This document shows, in pieces, positions 10,501 through 18,304 of a DNA stretch of 64,000 nt (positions are counted from its first letter, which is position 1; every line of letters begins with the position of its first letter). A program made the translations under genes and the position numbers. The notes under the pieces are model-generated. The model did no database searches and had not been told where the DNA came from. It worked only from the letters and a program-made list of their open reading frames with translations. Source of the DNA: Nocardioides sp. Soil797 (GTDB lineage: Bacteria; Actinomycetota; Actinomycetes; Propionibacteriales; Nocardioidaceae); NCBI GenBank assembly GCA_001429555.1, contig LMSR01000019.1:144755-208754 (forward strand), read 5' to 3'.

Positions 10501-10919
10501 ACGGAGTAGCGGCGACTGCGCCGCAGCTCGCCCTCCTCGCCGGGGACCTCGTGGCCGAGGTGGGTCGCCAACGTGGCACACCACTGCTCGCCGAGGTTGT
10601 CGTCGATGACTTCGAGGACCGTCCAGACGAGGCGTTCGGGATCCCACGGGTCGTCACGGTCGCGGCCGAGCAGCATCGAGACCAGCGAGTGCGGGCTGAG
10701 GAAGCGCACGCCGGCGCAGACCCCGTCGCCGCGCCGGCCGCCGGCTTCGCCGACCCCCAGCCGGTGCGAGAGCCGCTGGGTCAGCCAGCGCTCCACGCCG
10801 CGGGCAGGAACGACCACGACCTCCTGGGCGAAGGGGTCCGGCAACGGCTGCTCGAGGAGCGAGGCAAGTCCGTCCGCCAGGAGATCGGTGCGTTCTGCAC
10901 GATGAATGCGGAGGCTCAC
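7563..10919 (-). CDS. recC: Exodeoxyribonuclease V gamma chain RecC
   Basis: RecC scaffold and Chi-recognition subunit of RecBCD, 1118 aa, usual for the family. Family features are visible: an N-terminal VVVVPARGVERWLTQRLS, an inactive helicase fold, and HRVVCLIGLDDGVFPR mid-protein. First gene of the recCBD operon; the next gene starts inside its stop codon. The start is GTG 10919, only 19 bp from the divergent lipoprotein gene, so the two promoters must overlap. No perfect -10 box was found on this strand. Confidence 0.95.
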   Translation of the reverse strand: MSLRIHRAERTDLLADGLASLLEQPLPDPFAQEVVVVPARGVERWLTQRLSHRLGVGEAGGRRGDGVCAGVRFLSPHSLVSMLLGRDRDDPWDPERLVWTVLEVIDDNLGEQWCATLATHLGHEVPGEEGELRRSRRYSVARRIAGLFSSYAAQRPQLLTDWREDRDTDGCAGPLDPDLHWQAELWRRVLARRDVDPPDVRQQRTLAALADGGDQLDLPARLSLFGHTRLPRTEVELLGALGALRDVHLWLPQPSPRLWDDLVALAAEGPVARSGDRSAEHVHHPLLASLGRDSRELQRTLALVDAEDAPPEAATTCPDTLLGNLQADLRANVVPVLRTPDPQDRSVQVHACHGPSRQVDVLREVLVGLLADDPTLEPRDILVMCPDIETYAPLIQAGFGLGEVTGGAGHPAHRLRVRLADRALSSTNPLLAVAARLVEIAGGRVTATEVLDLLGSAPVRQRFAVDEDDLDQVSRWVGQAGIRWGMDAAGRADYALGRFGQNTWRAGLDRVLLGVAMAEDEHQWLGAALPVDDVSSGDIDLVGRLAEYVDRIDAAFTAMAGARSVEDWVVALGDAVLSLTDVERDDAWQVAQFEREMATIRDAVDAGESTELRLSDVRNLLTHRLSGRPTRANFRTGTLTVCTMVPMRSVPHRVVCLIGLDDGVFPRTGSIDGDDVLAREPQTGERDVRSEDRQLLLDAVLAATERLVVTYTGANEQTGAERPPAVPLGELLDAVAGTAPDADVLTRHPLQPFDRRNLVVPGLTVADRVFSFDSAAAAGARAAVRERTVPGPLVADPLPARPAGDVSLADLQQFFAHPARAFLRRRLDVSSPLEAEDTLDAIPIELNALEKWGVGDRLLRDVLDGLDPVSSMTAEQLRGLLPPALLGQQTLRSVVTEVQALVQKTDHLRQGTPRSLDVDVDLGNGRRLTGTVSGIRGNRIVSVTYSSLRARQRLASWIDLLALSASRPDDHWIASAVGKGRAGPQHALAGPLDHRAVEWLRELVDLQDRGLREPLPLPLRTGLAYAEARVRSRMGDPKDPVEMAAKEWRTDRDRALVIPGEQDDPAHVRLYGEGAPISVLTSLPRAGEDFNDEPHRLGQFAWRVWSPLLSGAEQVSPL

Positions 10920-10925
10920 GCGGGA

Positions 10926-10931
10926 TACCCT
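10926..10931 (+). promoter_or_regulatory. -10 box of lipoprotein gene 10939
   Basis: TACCCT, 7 nt before GTG 10939, in the 19-bp divergent gap with recC. Confidence 0.55.
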
Positions 10932-10938
10932 TGCACAC

Positions 10939-11712
10939 GTGAATCATCGTGTCGGCTCGTTGCGTTCGGCGCTCTGCGTGACCGTGCTGACCCTGGGGCT
11001 GCTCTCCGCCTGTGACTCCGACCAGGAGGAGGTCACTGCCGACGGGTTGCGCGACGCCCTGCTGGTCTCCGACGACCTGAGTGACGAGTTCAAGGTGTCC
11101 GACGACAGCGACGACGGCGAGGAGGACGAGACGCCGCAATGGGGTTGCCTGCTCGACTTCGAGGAGGACCTCGACCGGGCCGGCGGCAGCGACGACTCCG
11201 GCGACGACGACATCTCGGTCTCCCTCGAGGCGGACTCCGAGGTCGGCATGCCCGGCGTCATCGAGAACATCGTGCTCTCCGACGACGAGGACGAGGCCAA
11301 GGCGGCGATGGCTGCGATCGCCGAGATGATGGGACGTTGCCATTCGGTCGACTCCGATGACGGTGACACCCACTGGCAGTTCACCGTCGACTCCGACGGG
11401 GTCGCCTGGGCAGACGGTGTCGACCAGCAGGTGAACATGGTGGCCACCGGGACCGCCAGCTTCTCGAGCATCGAGATCCCGATGTCGATGTCGTTCTCGC
11501 TGATGCGGGTCGACAACATCACCACCATGGTGCTCTTCATGGACATGGCCGACGACATCGAGCAGGCCCGCCGCGACGTCATCGACGTCGCGATGGGGCG
11601 GATCCACGCGGCCATCGAGGGCGAGGACCAACCCGATGCGGCCAACTCGCTCGAGGACTACCCGATCGGCCAGGAGTTCGCCGACCTGTTGGGGCAGACC
11701 TCCGGCGCCTGA
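10939..11712 (+). CDS. Acidic lipoprotein
   Basis: Predicted membrane-anchored lipoprotein, 257 aa. The N-terminus is a signal peptide with lipobox LLSAC at about 21-25; the mature chain is very acidic (D/E/S-rich), with Cys in QWGCLLDF and GRCHSV that could form a disulfide. The fold resembles the PknH-like extracellular sensor type (weak pattern match) and also the lipoprotein at 13613. GTG 10939 is chosen by the -10 box 7 nt upstream and because the signal peptide starts there; an ATG at 10906 would lie inside recC. Function unknown. Confidence 0.8.
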   Translation: MNHRVGSLRSALCVTVLTLGLLSACDSDQEEVTADGLRDALLVSDDLSDEFKVSDDSDDGEEDETPQWGCLLDFEEDLDRAGGSDDSGDDDISVSLEADSEVGMPGVIENIVLSDDEDEAKAAMAAIAEMMGRCHSVDSDDGDTHWQFTVDSDGVAWADGVDQQVNMVATGTASFSSIEIPMSMSFSLMRVDNITTMVLFMDMADDIEQARRDVIDVAMGRIHAAIEGEDQPDAANSLEDYPIGQEFADLLGQTSGA

Positions 11713-11749
11713 GCCTCGAACCCGTGCTCGCGGCGCGGGGCCGCCGACC

Positions 11750-12397
11750 TCACGCGTCGCGGAACAACGACGGGAGCAGGGCGAAGGCCTCCTCGCGCAA
11801 CCGATCGGGCGCCAGCTCGTCGCCGTGGACGTGGGCCAGCAGCGCCTTGAAGAAGACTCCGTCGAACATCGCATAGCTGAGCGCCGGGGAGAACGCCGGC
11901 TGCAGGCCGCTGAGCTCGGCGAACTTGGTGACGATGCGCCAGATCATGTCCTCGAGGAGGCGGTCGATCTCCTCGACCTGATCGGCGAACTCCTGATCGA
12001 ACATGCTCTGTCCACGCAGGTCGTACCAGAGACGGTGCATCGAGGCGTCCTGGCGCAGGGTCCCCAGCAGTCGCTCCACGAAGCGGTTGGCGAACTCCTC
12101 GGGGTCTGTCGCGGTCGCGATGATCTCGTCGTAGCGGGTGGCGCAGTCGATCTTGTAGTAGCGCACGCAGTGCAGGATCAGATCCGCCTTGCTGGCGAAG
12201 TAGTAGTGCACCACGCCGTGCGAGAACTCCGAGTTCTGTGCGATCTCGCGCAGGCTGGTGCGGGCATATCCGCGCTCCCCCAGGGTGGCCAGTGCCGACT
12301 CGGCCAGCTGAGTGCGGCGTTCGTCGTACTTGTCCTCACGCGAGCGCTTTGCCGGGCGTGGCTTCGCCCGGCGTGGCTGCGATGAAGTCTCGGTCAC
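11750..12397 (-). CDS. TetR family transcriptional regulator
   Basis: 215-aa TetR repressor. The HTH is near the N-terminus (ALATLGERGYARTSLREIA, then FSHGVVHYYFASKADLI), followed by a helical ligand domain. It is divergent from the saccharopine-dehydrogenase-like gene; three palindromes lie between them (12443-12520), so autoregulation and control of that gene are likely. Start GTG 12397 is fixed by a TAGTCT box 7 nt upstream; the frame extends to 12472 but would then overlap the promoter. Effector unknown. Confidence 0.88.
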   Translation of the reverse strand: MTETSSQPRRAKPRPAKRSREDKYDERRTQLAESALATLGERGYARTSLREIAQNSEFSHGVVHYYFASKADLILHCVRYYKIDCATRYDEIIATATDPEEFANRFVERLLGTLRQDASMHRLWYDLRGQSMFDQEFADQVEEIDRLLEDMIWRIVTKFAELSGLQPAFSPALSYAMFDGVFFKALLAHVHGDELAPDRLREEAFALLPSLFRDA

Positions 12398-12404
12398 GCC
12401 CCAC

Positions 12405-12410
12405 AGACTA
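12405..12410 (-). promoter_or_regulatory. -10 box of tetR gene 11750-12397
   Basis: TAGTCT, 7 nt before GTG 12397. Confidence 0.6.
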
Positions 12411-12442
12411 CGCGGAAGGGGGAGGCGCGCGGCATACCCAAT

Positions 12443-12492
12443 CTTGACGATTGTCCAGAGAATCTCGGCCATTCTCCTTGACGACTGTCAAG
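12443..12492. promoter_or_regulatory. Two probable TetR operators
   Basis: 12477-12492 is CTTGAC-GACT-GTCAAG, a perfect 6-bp inverted repeat with a 4-bp spacer; 12443-12458 is CTTGAC-GATT-GTCCAG, the same site with one mismatch in the second arm. Centres are 34 bp apart in the divergent gap between the TetR gene and the saccharopine-dehydrogenase-like gene. Confidence 0.65.
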
Positions 12493-12508
12493 TTTTGGCC
12501 ACACCCTT

Positions 12509-12520
12509 GACCAGGTGGTC
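12509..12520. promoter_or_regulatory. Third palindrome GACCA-GG-TGGTC
   Basis: Perfect 5-bp inverted repeat with a 2-bp centre, between the upper operator pair and the start of the dehydrogenase-like gene. It differs in sequence from the CTTGAC sites, so it may bind another regulator or be incidental. Confidence 0.4.
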
Positions 12521-12564
12521 TAGCCAGCCATGACATTTCCCTCTTCCCCTTCGTTGGAGTCAGT

Positions 12565-13554
12565 GTGTTGCCCTCCCCACCTGTAGTCGTGCTCGGTGAT
12601 CCCGGCCTGTTGGTCGACAGACTCAGGGAGCAGCTGCTCGCGCAACAGGTCGCGCACCGCGTGGTCCACGCCGAGCCCGGGATCCAGGACGTCGACGCGC
12701 TGACGACGACCTTCACCGGATCGCAGGTGGTGATCAACGCACACGGCGCGTTCGCCGCCACCGGACACGAGGTCGTCGAGGCGGCCCTGGCGGCCGGGTG
12801 CCACTACCTCGACACCTCCAGCGACCAGAACTGGTTGGTCAAGACCCGCGAGAGCTGGCACCGCCCGTACGCCGACCGCGGGCTGACTCTGGTGCCCGGC
12901 CTCGCGCAGCCGTTCACCACCAGTGAGATCGCCGCCAACATCTCGCTCGAGACGCCCGGCGCGGAGGTGCTCGACATCCTCACCCTGTGGAACGACCTCA
13001 GTGCCGACTCGTCCACCCAGCGGCTGAACCGGGTCGCCGAGAACAGTGGCTTCGACCCGCGCGACCCCAACGCCTGGCCGTTGGACCGCACGCTCAACAT
13101 CCGGTTGCCCGGCAGGTCCGAGCCCGGGTTCGCGATCCGTTGCGACGAGTCGCCCCACCAGGTGTGGTTCGGGGACGACCCGCGGGTCACCGAGATGCGT
13201 GCCTACGGCGGCGCGACCGAACGCTCCGCGCTGGAGCGGGCGCTGGCCAGGGAGCTGACCTGCGGTCCCGATGAGTGCACCAGCCCGCTGACCCATGGTC
13301 GCCAGGTCGACACGTCGGTCGACTCCGTCTACTCCGAGGGCAGCGGACGACGAACTCACGTGGTGCTCGAGGGTTCCTGCCCCTACGCCGAGACCGCGGC
13401 CCTGCTCGCGGTGGCCGCTCGTGCCCTGCTCGATGCACCGCCCCATCGAACCGGCTTCGCCTCCGGCTGCCAGGCCTTCGGTCACCGGGCGCTGCTCGAC
13501 GCCCTGGTCGGTGCTGAGCTGGTGAGCCCACCACTGGTCACCGTCAACTCCTGA
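12565..13554 (+). CDS. Saccharopine dehydrogenase-like NAD(P)-binding protein
   Basis: 329-aa protein with an N-terminal Rossmann fold of the saccharopine dehydrogenase / trans-acting enoyl reductase group (VVVLGDPGLLVDRLREQLL, then VVINAHGAFAATGHEVVEAA and CHYLDTSSDQ). The C-terminal half matches the DUF5938-like proteins found next to TetR genes in actinobacteria. Start GTG 12565, with GGAG about 6 nt upstream; an ATG at 12530 is out of frame. Probably repressed by the divergent TetR. Substrate unknown. Confidence 0.75.
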   Translation: MLPSPPVVVLGDPGLLVDRLREQLLAQQVAHRVVHAEPGIQDVDALTTTFTGSQVVINAHGAFAATGHEVVEAALAAGCHYLDTSSDQNWLVKTRESWHRPYADRGLTLVPGLAQPFTTSEIAANISLETPGAEVLDILTLWNDLSADSSTQRLNRVAENSGFDPRDPNAWPLDRTLNIRLPGRSEPGFAIRCDESPHQVWFGDDPRVTEMRAYGGATERSALERALARELTCGPDECTSPLTHGRQVDTSVDSVYSEGSGRRTHVVLEGSCPYAETAALLAVAARALLDAPPHRTGFASGCQAFGHRALLDALVGAELVSPPLVTVNS

Positions 13555-13600
13555 GCCGGCCGCCCGTTTCGGCGTACGACGCACTGACGCGCGGGCCGAC

Positions 13601-13606
13601 TACTGT
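13601..13606 (+). promoter_or_regulatory. -10 box of lipoprotein gene 13613
   Basis: TACTGT, 6 nt before ATG 13613. Confidence 0.6.
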
Positions 13607-13612
13607 GCCGGC

Positions 13613-14341
13613 ATGCACCAACGCACTCTCACCCTGCGCACACTCGCCGTCGGGCTCGCCCTCGCGGTGCTCGGCCTGATCGGTTGCGGCACCGCAACCG
13701 ACTCGAACGAGTCGGTGGGCCAGGTCGGCGGCGCAGCCACGGGGGCACCACTGCATCCCGACGAACCTCTCGACGACGAGCAGCTGGCCACCGTGTTGCT
13801 CAAGGTCGAGGAGCTCGGGAGCGACTATGCGGAGGACACCGAGCCTTCCGACAGGCCGGCAAAGGACTGCCTGCACGAGCTCCTCCGCATCGAGAACTTC
13901 GGGCTTGCCGAGGCGGAGTCCCACGACGAGGCGGAGTTCTTCGGCACCGAGCCCGACACCCAGGGCGAGACCGTGCTCTCGTCGGTGGCCTCCTATGAGA
14001 ACGACACCGCGGCCGAGAGCACCTACGACGACTTCCGCGAGCATGCCGACGAGTGCACCGAGGCCCGCTTCACCCAGCACAAGCGTCGGTGGGACCTGAA
14101 GGTCGACCACGACGAAGACCTGGTCGTGGACGCGAACGAGCAGATGAACCTGCACATCGACGGCACCATGACGTGGAAGAAGGAGACCTATCAGGTCAGC
14201 GGCAAGTACTCCCTCGTGCGCAGCCAGAACGATGTCGTCACGCTGGCGCTCATCGCCGTCGATCCGGTCCGCGACCCCGGCACCATCGTCGACCCGCTGC
14301 TGATCCGATCGGCCACTCGTCTCACCGAGCTGAACTGGTGA
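13613..14341 (+). CDS. Lipoprotein
   Basis: 242-aa predicted lipoprotein: signal peptide MHQRTLTLRTLAVGLALAVL with lipobox LIGC (Cys at about 25). The mature part has a DEPLDDEQLATVLLKVEEL helix, Cys in KDCLHELL and DECTEARF, and a beta-rich C-terminal half; the arrangement resembles PknH-type extracellular sensor domains and the lipoprotein at 10939. Leaderless start fixed by the -10 box. Function unknown. Confidence 0.8.
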   Translation: MHQRTLTLRTLAVGLALAVLGLIGCGTATDSNESVGQVGGAATGAPLHPDEPLDDEQLATVLLKVEELGSDYAEDTEPSDRPAKDCLHELLRIENFGLAEAESHDEAEFFGTEPDTQGETVLSSVASYENDTAAESTYDDFREHADECTEARFTQHKRRWDLKVDHDEDLVVDANEQMNLHIDGTMTWKKETYQVSGKYSLVRSQNDVVTLALIAVDPVRDPGTIVDPLLIRSATRLTELNW

Positions 14342-14426
14342 GCGCACCGAGGCGAGCTGAACCGGACCCGGGCAAATGAGACGAGACCCGCGCGTCGGGG
14401 GTGCAGCGCGGGCCTCGCCGAAGAGG

Positions 14427-14460
14427 TGTTGGGGAGGCGTCTCGGGTCACCTCCCCAACA
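14427..14460 (+). terminator. Hairpin after lipoprotein gene
   Basis: Exact 11-bp arms 14427-14437 (TGTTGGGGAGG) and 14450-14460, 12-nt loop, 86 nt after the lipoprotein stop; probable terminator. Between 14342 and 14769 I see only this hairpin, the tRNA and its terminator, and no small gene. Confidence 0.55.
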
Positions 14461-14577
14461 GGTCAAATGTTGCCCGACCTCAGGCCGCCATGTCTCACAT
14501 TTCCGAAGAAATCCCCGAAATCGGACATGCCGACGCCGTGAGGGGTCAGCCCTGTGACGCAGACAGCGTGGGAAGCC

Positions 14578-14613
14578 AAGAACCCCGGGCCAGCGAACTG
14601 ACCCGGGGTTCTT
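14578..14613 (-). terminator. Terminator of tRNA-Arg
   Basis: Exact 12-bp arms AAGAACCCCGGG (14578-14589) and its complement (14602-14613), just downstream of the minus-strand tRNA. Confidence 0.75.
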
Positions 14614-14620
14614 CCTCTTG

Positions 14621-14693
14621 TGCGCCTGTAGGGATTCGAACCCCAAACCTTCTGATCCGTAGTCAGATGCTCTATCCGTTGAGCTACAGGCGC
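14621..14693 (-). tRNA. tRNA-Arg (anticodon ACG)
   Basis: 73-nt cloverleaf read on the minus strand: acceptor GCGCCTG/CAGGCGC, D arm GCTC..GAGC, anticodon stem TCTGA/TCAGA around loop CTACGGA (ACG, read as ICG), T arm with GGTTCGAATCC. Discriminator A; CCA is not encoded. Confidence 0.95.
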
Positions 14694-14769
14694 AACATCC
14701 TCACCGAAGCGAGGACTGGAAGAGAATAGCCGACGCCGACCCCGATCCCGAAATCAGGGCAGTCGGGAA

Positions 14770-15105
14770 TCAGTTGCCGTCGCGGAGCTCGTGGAGCAGG
14801 CCCTCGGTGTCACTCCACAGCGAGTCGAGGATGGCGCGTCCTGCGAGGAGCAGGTCGGCAACCGCCGAGGTGGTGACCGAATAGATCACCAGGGAGCCCT
14901 CGCGGGTCGAGGTGACCAGCCCGGCCCGGCGCAGCACGGCGAGCTGCTGGGAAAGGTTCGACGACTCGACGTCGATCGTGGCGAGCAGATCGCGCACCGG
15001 GGTCGGCCGCTCGACCAGTAACTCAAGGACGCGGATCCGGACGGGGTGTCCCAACGTGCGGAAGAGGTCTGCCTTAGCCTGATTGATGGGGATACTGGTC
15101 GTCAT
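14770..15105 (-). CDS. ArsR-type winged-helix regulator
   Basis: 111-aa ArsR-family DNA-binding protein: HTH LFRTLGHPVRIRVLELL, recognition helix ESSNLSQQLAVLRRAGLV, wing STREGSLVIYSV. There is no cysteine in the chain, so it is not a thiol metal sensor of the classic type. ATG 15105 is chosen because AGGGAGGTGAG sits directly before it. It is divergent from pckG with a perfect 10-bp inverted repeat in the gap, suggesting control of itself and perhaps pckG. Confidence 0.85.
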   Translation of the reverse strand: MTTSIPINQAKADLFRTLGHPVRIRVLELLVERPTPVRDLLATIDVESSNLSQQLAVLRRAGLVTSTREGSLVIYSVTTSAVADLLLAGRAILDSLWSDTEGLLHELRDGN

Positions 15106-15179
15106 CTCACCTCCCTGAGGATCTCGAGGATTCAACGCCGAAGACTCAACGCTGTAGATTCACCAGAGATGAACACTAC

Positions 15180-15205
15180 ATTAGTTGAAAAGTTCTTCAA
15201 CTAAT
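15180..15205. promoter_or_regulatory. Probable ArsR-family operator
   Basis: Arms ATTAGTTGAA (15180-15189) and TTCAACTAAT (15196-15205), exact, 6-bp spacer, AT-rich in a GC-rich context. Half-sites of TTCAAC type recur at about 15131 (TTCAAC) and 15145 (CTCAAC). Lies 75 bp from the ArsR start and 80 bp from the pckG start. Confidence 0.6.
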
Positions 15206-15284
15206 GGAACCCTGCACGACACGGGGTGGGGCTTACGCAGTCCTACCAAAACCGACACTTCCACCGAGAGGGTCAAGGCACACG

Positions 15285-17120
15285 ATGGCAGACGTTGAGG
15301 CAACACTGGATGCGGCTGGGGTCACCAACCCCCACGTTCGTGAGTACGTCCGTTACTACGCGGAGCTCACCGGCGCAGAGCGCGTCGAGGTCGTCAGCGC
15401 CGCCGACGACGCCCGCCTGATCCAGGAAGCCCTGGATGCCGGCGAGCTCTTCCCGGCAGGCGAGGGCCGCTACTACTCCCGCAGCTACCACAAGGACACC
15501 GCGCGCTCCGAGGAGCGCACCATCGTCGCGACCAACGACGAGAAGGACCGCGGCGTCTACAACAACTGGAAGCCCGCGTCGGAGATGAAGCCCCTCCTGG
15601 AGGACCGCATGCGCGGCGCCTCCGCGGGCAAGACGATGTACGTCATCCCCTACCTGATGTCCCCTCCCGGCAACGACCTCGCCCAGTGGGCCACCGGTGT
15701 CGAGCTGACCGACACCCGCACCGTCGTGCTGCACATGATCCGCATGGCCCGCGTCGGCATCGAGCACGTCAATGACGCCGGAAACGACTTCGTGCGCGCC
15801 GTCCACGTGACCGGCGACCTGGAGAACCTCGGCCAGGGCACCGACGGCGACATGCGTTACTTCGTCACCGTGGGTGACGAGCGCACCATCCTGCACTTCG
15901 GCTCGTCGTACGGCGGCAACGCGCTGCTCGGCAAGATCGCCCACGGCCTGCGCCAGGGTGCGTACGACGGCTGGGCGAGCAAGAAGTTCCTCGCCGAGCA
16001 GTACATGCTGATCGGGATCCACGACAAGGAGACCGGCAAGGACTACCACATCTGCGGTGGCTTCCCGAGCGCCTCGGGCAAGACCAACCTCGCGATGATG
16101 CTGGCCCCCGACTCCCTCGGCGAGCGCTACCACGTCTCGTTCTACGGCGACGACATCGCGTGGCTGTGGGTGAACGAGGAGGACGGCAAGCTCTACGGGA
16201 TGAACCCGGAGTACGGCGTCTTCGGTGTCGCCAAGGACACCAACGAGAACACCAACCCCACGGCCCTGCACTCGGTCGACCCGGGCACCGGCACGATCTT
16301 CACCAACGTCGCCTACAACCCCGACACGCAAGAGGTCTGGTGGGAGGGTCGCACCCCCAACCCGCCGGAGAACGTGCACGGCTGGCTCGACTGGACCGGT
16401 TCGCCGATCGCCGACCGCAAGGACAGTGACTCCTCGCCGTGGGCCCACCCGAACAGCCGCTTCACCACCACGCTCGACAACGTGCCGAACATCGCGAAGG
16501 ACTACAACGCCGCCGCTGGTGTGCCGATCGACGCGATCATCTTCGGTGGCCGCACGCGTGACCGCGAGCCGCTGATCCGCGCGATCACCGACCTCGCCGA
16601 GGGCGTCTACGACGGCCTCACCCTGGGTGCCGAGGCGACCGCCGCGGCCGAGGGCAAGGAGGGCGTGCTCCGCTACGACCCGATGTCGAACCGCCCGTTC
16701 ATGGCGTACGGCGAGGGCGACTACGCACAGCACTACCTCAACATCGTCGGTGCCGCCAAGGAGCAGCCGATCTTCGCGCACGTCAACTGGTTCCAGCGCG
16801 ACCCGGAGGACGGACACTTCCTGTGGAACGGCTACCGCGACAACCTGCGTCCGCTGCTGTGGCTGCTGCAGCTCAAGAACGGTGAGGTGAAGGGCCGCCA
16901 GACCGCGGTCGGCATCATCCCGCTCGAGGAGGAGCTGCAGCTCGAGGGCATGAACACCAAGCCCGAGGACCTCGAGACGATCCTGTCGATCGACAAGGTC
17001 CGGTGGCAGGAGGAGATGGCCAACCGCGAGGAGCACCTCAAGCAGTTCGACAACATGCCTGAGGCGATCTGGGAGGCCCACCGCCGCGTGGCTGCCGACC
17101 TCGAGAACGAAGAGGGCTGA
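15285..17120 (+). CDS. pckG: Phosphoenolpyruvate carboxykinase (GTP)
   Basis: Gluconeogenic / anaplerotic enzyme: oxaloacetate + GTP to PEP + GDP + CO2. 611 aa, normal for GTP-type PEPCK. Visible are SSYGGNALLGKIAHGLR (Mn/substrate region), the kinase loop FPSASGKTNLA (260-270), the YGDDIAWLWVNE region and FGGRTRDREPL. Odd: the family signature has Cys in SACGKTN; here the codon at 16074-16076 is TCG, giving Ser264. Start ATG 15285 fits the family N-terminus; frame continues up to 15204 but crosses the operator region. Transcription probably ends at the 18-bp hairpin 17141-17177. Confidence 0.95.
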   Translation: MADVEATLDAAGVTNPHVREYVRYYAELTGAERVEVVSAADDARLIQEALDAGELFPAGEGRYYSRSYHKDTARSEERTIVATNDEKDRGVYNNWKPASEMKPLLEDRMRGASAGKTMYVIPYLMSPPGNDLAQWATGVELTDTRTVVLHMIRMARVGIEHVNDAGNDFVRAVHVTGDLENLGQGTDGDMRYFVTVGDERTILHFGSSYGGNALLGKIAHGLRQGAYDGWASKKFLAEQYMLIGIHDKETGKDYHICGGFPSASGKTNLAMMLAPDSLGERYHVSFYGDDIAWLWVNEEDGKLYGMNPEYGVFGVAKDTNENTNPTALHSVDPGTGTIFTNVAYNPDTQEVWWEGRTPNPPENVHGWLDWTGSPIADRKDSDSSPWAHPNSRFTTTLDNVPNIAKDYNAAAGVPIDAIIFGGRTRDREPLIRAITDLAEGVYDGLTLGAEATAAAEGKEGVLRYDPMSNRPFMAYGEGDYAQHYLNIVGAAKEQPIFAHVNWFQRDPEDGHFLWNGYRDNLRPLLWLLQLKNGEVKGRQTAVGIIPLEEELQLEGMNTKPEDLETILSIDKVRWQEEMANREEHLKQFDNMPEAIWEAHRRVAADLENEEG

Positions 17121-17140
17121 CCCAGCCCCCAGCACCACAC

Positions 17141-17177
17141 CGACGGCCCCGGACTCCTCAGGAGTCCGGGGCCGTCG
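17141..17177 (+). terminator. Terminator of pckG
   Basis: Perfect 18-bp arms (17141-17158 and 17160-17177) around a single C, starting 21 nt after the pckG stop. Confidence 0.75.
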
Positions 17178-17304
17178 TGCATCACCGGGCCTCACTGCGA
17201 CGCAACCCGCGCAAATCTGCAAGGCTGTGGACAGCACGACCACGGGGGATCGTCCAGCGCACTTCGGGCATAATCGCACCGGAGAACAAGGGAGGGCTCA
17301 AGGC

Positions 17305-18282
17305 GTGGAGAAACAAGAGCCGGGGAGGCGCTCGCTGTTCGAGGGCGCCGCCAGTCAGCTGTTCGAGGAGATCGCCTCCGTGGGTGGGGTGGAGGTCGAC
17401 GACCCGCTCCTGCAGCAGGACCGTGCCGCCACCGACCTGCTCATCGAACTCGGCCTGCTCAGCCTCGACGGCACCCGCTACGTCGTGGTGGACCCGCACT
17501 CGGTCCAGGCGGCCGTGGTGGCTCCCCTGGGCCTGCAGGGCGCCCAGCTGATCAACGAGTCCAGCCATTGGGCGCAGGCCTTCACCTCCCTGGGCCACGC
17601 CTACCGTCGCTCACCGTCGACCCACGACGGCCCGATCACGCGACTGAGGGGCGACCAGATCGACCGGTTCCTCGCCGACGTCGTCCCCAGCGCCCAGACA
17701 GAACTGCTCACCGCCCAGCCCCAGTCGGGGCACTCGTCGTCGGCGCTCAAGGAGGCCGGGCGCCGCGACGTCGCCGCCCTGCAACGGGGCGTGTCGATGC
17801 GCACCATCTATCAACATGCCGCGCGTCGCAATCGGGCCACTCGCGCCTACGTCTCGAAGATCTCCGCGGAGGGTGCCGAGGTGCGCACCCTCGACGAGTT
17901 CTTCAACCGGTTGATCGTGGTCGACCGCCAGGTGGCCATCATCCCGGCGGGCGACGACCTCGACATCGCCCTGGCCATCCGCGACACCGCACTGGTGGCC
18001 TACCTGGTCGACATCTTCGAGCGGTTCTGGAACCGCGGGCGAGCCTTTGCCAGCAGCGAGACCAGCGTCGTGAAGACGATCGCCGAGGAGCAGCGAGCCA
18101 TGGCGATCCGGATGCTCATCGAGGGCCATTCGGACGCGACCTGCGCCAAGCGCCTCGGCGTCAGCCCGCGCACCTACGCCGGCTACGTCGCCGAGCTCAA
18201 GGAGGAGTACGACGCCCAGACGCGCTTCCAGCTCGGCCATCGGATGGGCGTGCAACAGGCCAAGGGACGCAAGAAGCCCTGA
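17305..18282 (+). CDS. TrmB-like / LuxR-type HTH regulator
   Basis: 325-aa transcriptional regulator. An N-terminal winged-helix-like part (LIELGLLSLDGTRYVVVDP), a middle TrmB-like sensor part (LLTAQPQ, then LQRGVSMRTIYQ and EVRTLDEFFNRLIVVDRQVA), and a C-terminal LuxR-type HTH (MLIEGHSDATCAKRLGVSPR then YAGYVAELKE, about 270-305). No receiver or autoinducer domain. Start GTG 17305, with GGGAGGG 8 nt upstream (17290-17296). It converges with the 48-aa secreted-peptide gene at 18440-18586; the pairing suggests the peptide is its signal or target. Confidence 0.85.
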   Translation: MEKQEPGRRSLFEGAASQLFEEIASVGGVEVDDPLLQQDRAATDLLIELGLLSLDGTRYVVVDPHSVQAAVVAPLGLQGAQLINESSHWAQAFTSLGHAYRRSPSTHDGPITRLRGDQIDRFLADVVPSAQTELLTAQPQSGHSSSALKEAGRRDVAALQRGVSMRTIYQHAARRNRATRAYVSKISAEGAEVRTLDEFFNRLIVVDRQVAIIPAGDDLDIALAIRDTALVAYLVDIFERFWNRGRAFASSETSVVKTIAEEQRAMAIRMLIEGHSDATCAKRLGVSPRTYAGYVAELKEEYDAQTRFQLGHRMGVQQAKGRKKP

Positions 18283-18304
18283 CCGGTTGGCCCCCAGACA
18301 TGCG

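Noticed and set aside
15106..15284. Riboswitch upstream of pckG
   Set aside because: Only a DNA palindrome is visible; no known aptamer pattern recognised.
15273..17279. 668-codon open frame on the minus strand
   Set aside because: Antisense shadow of pckG.
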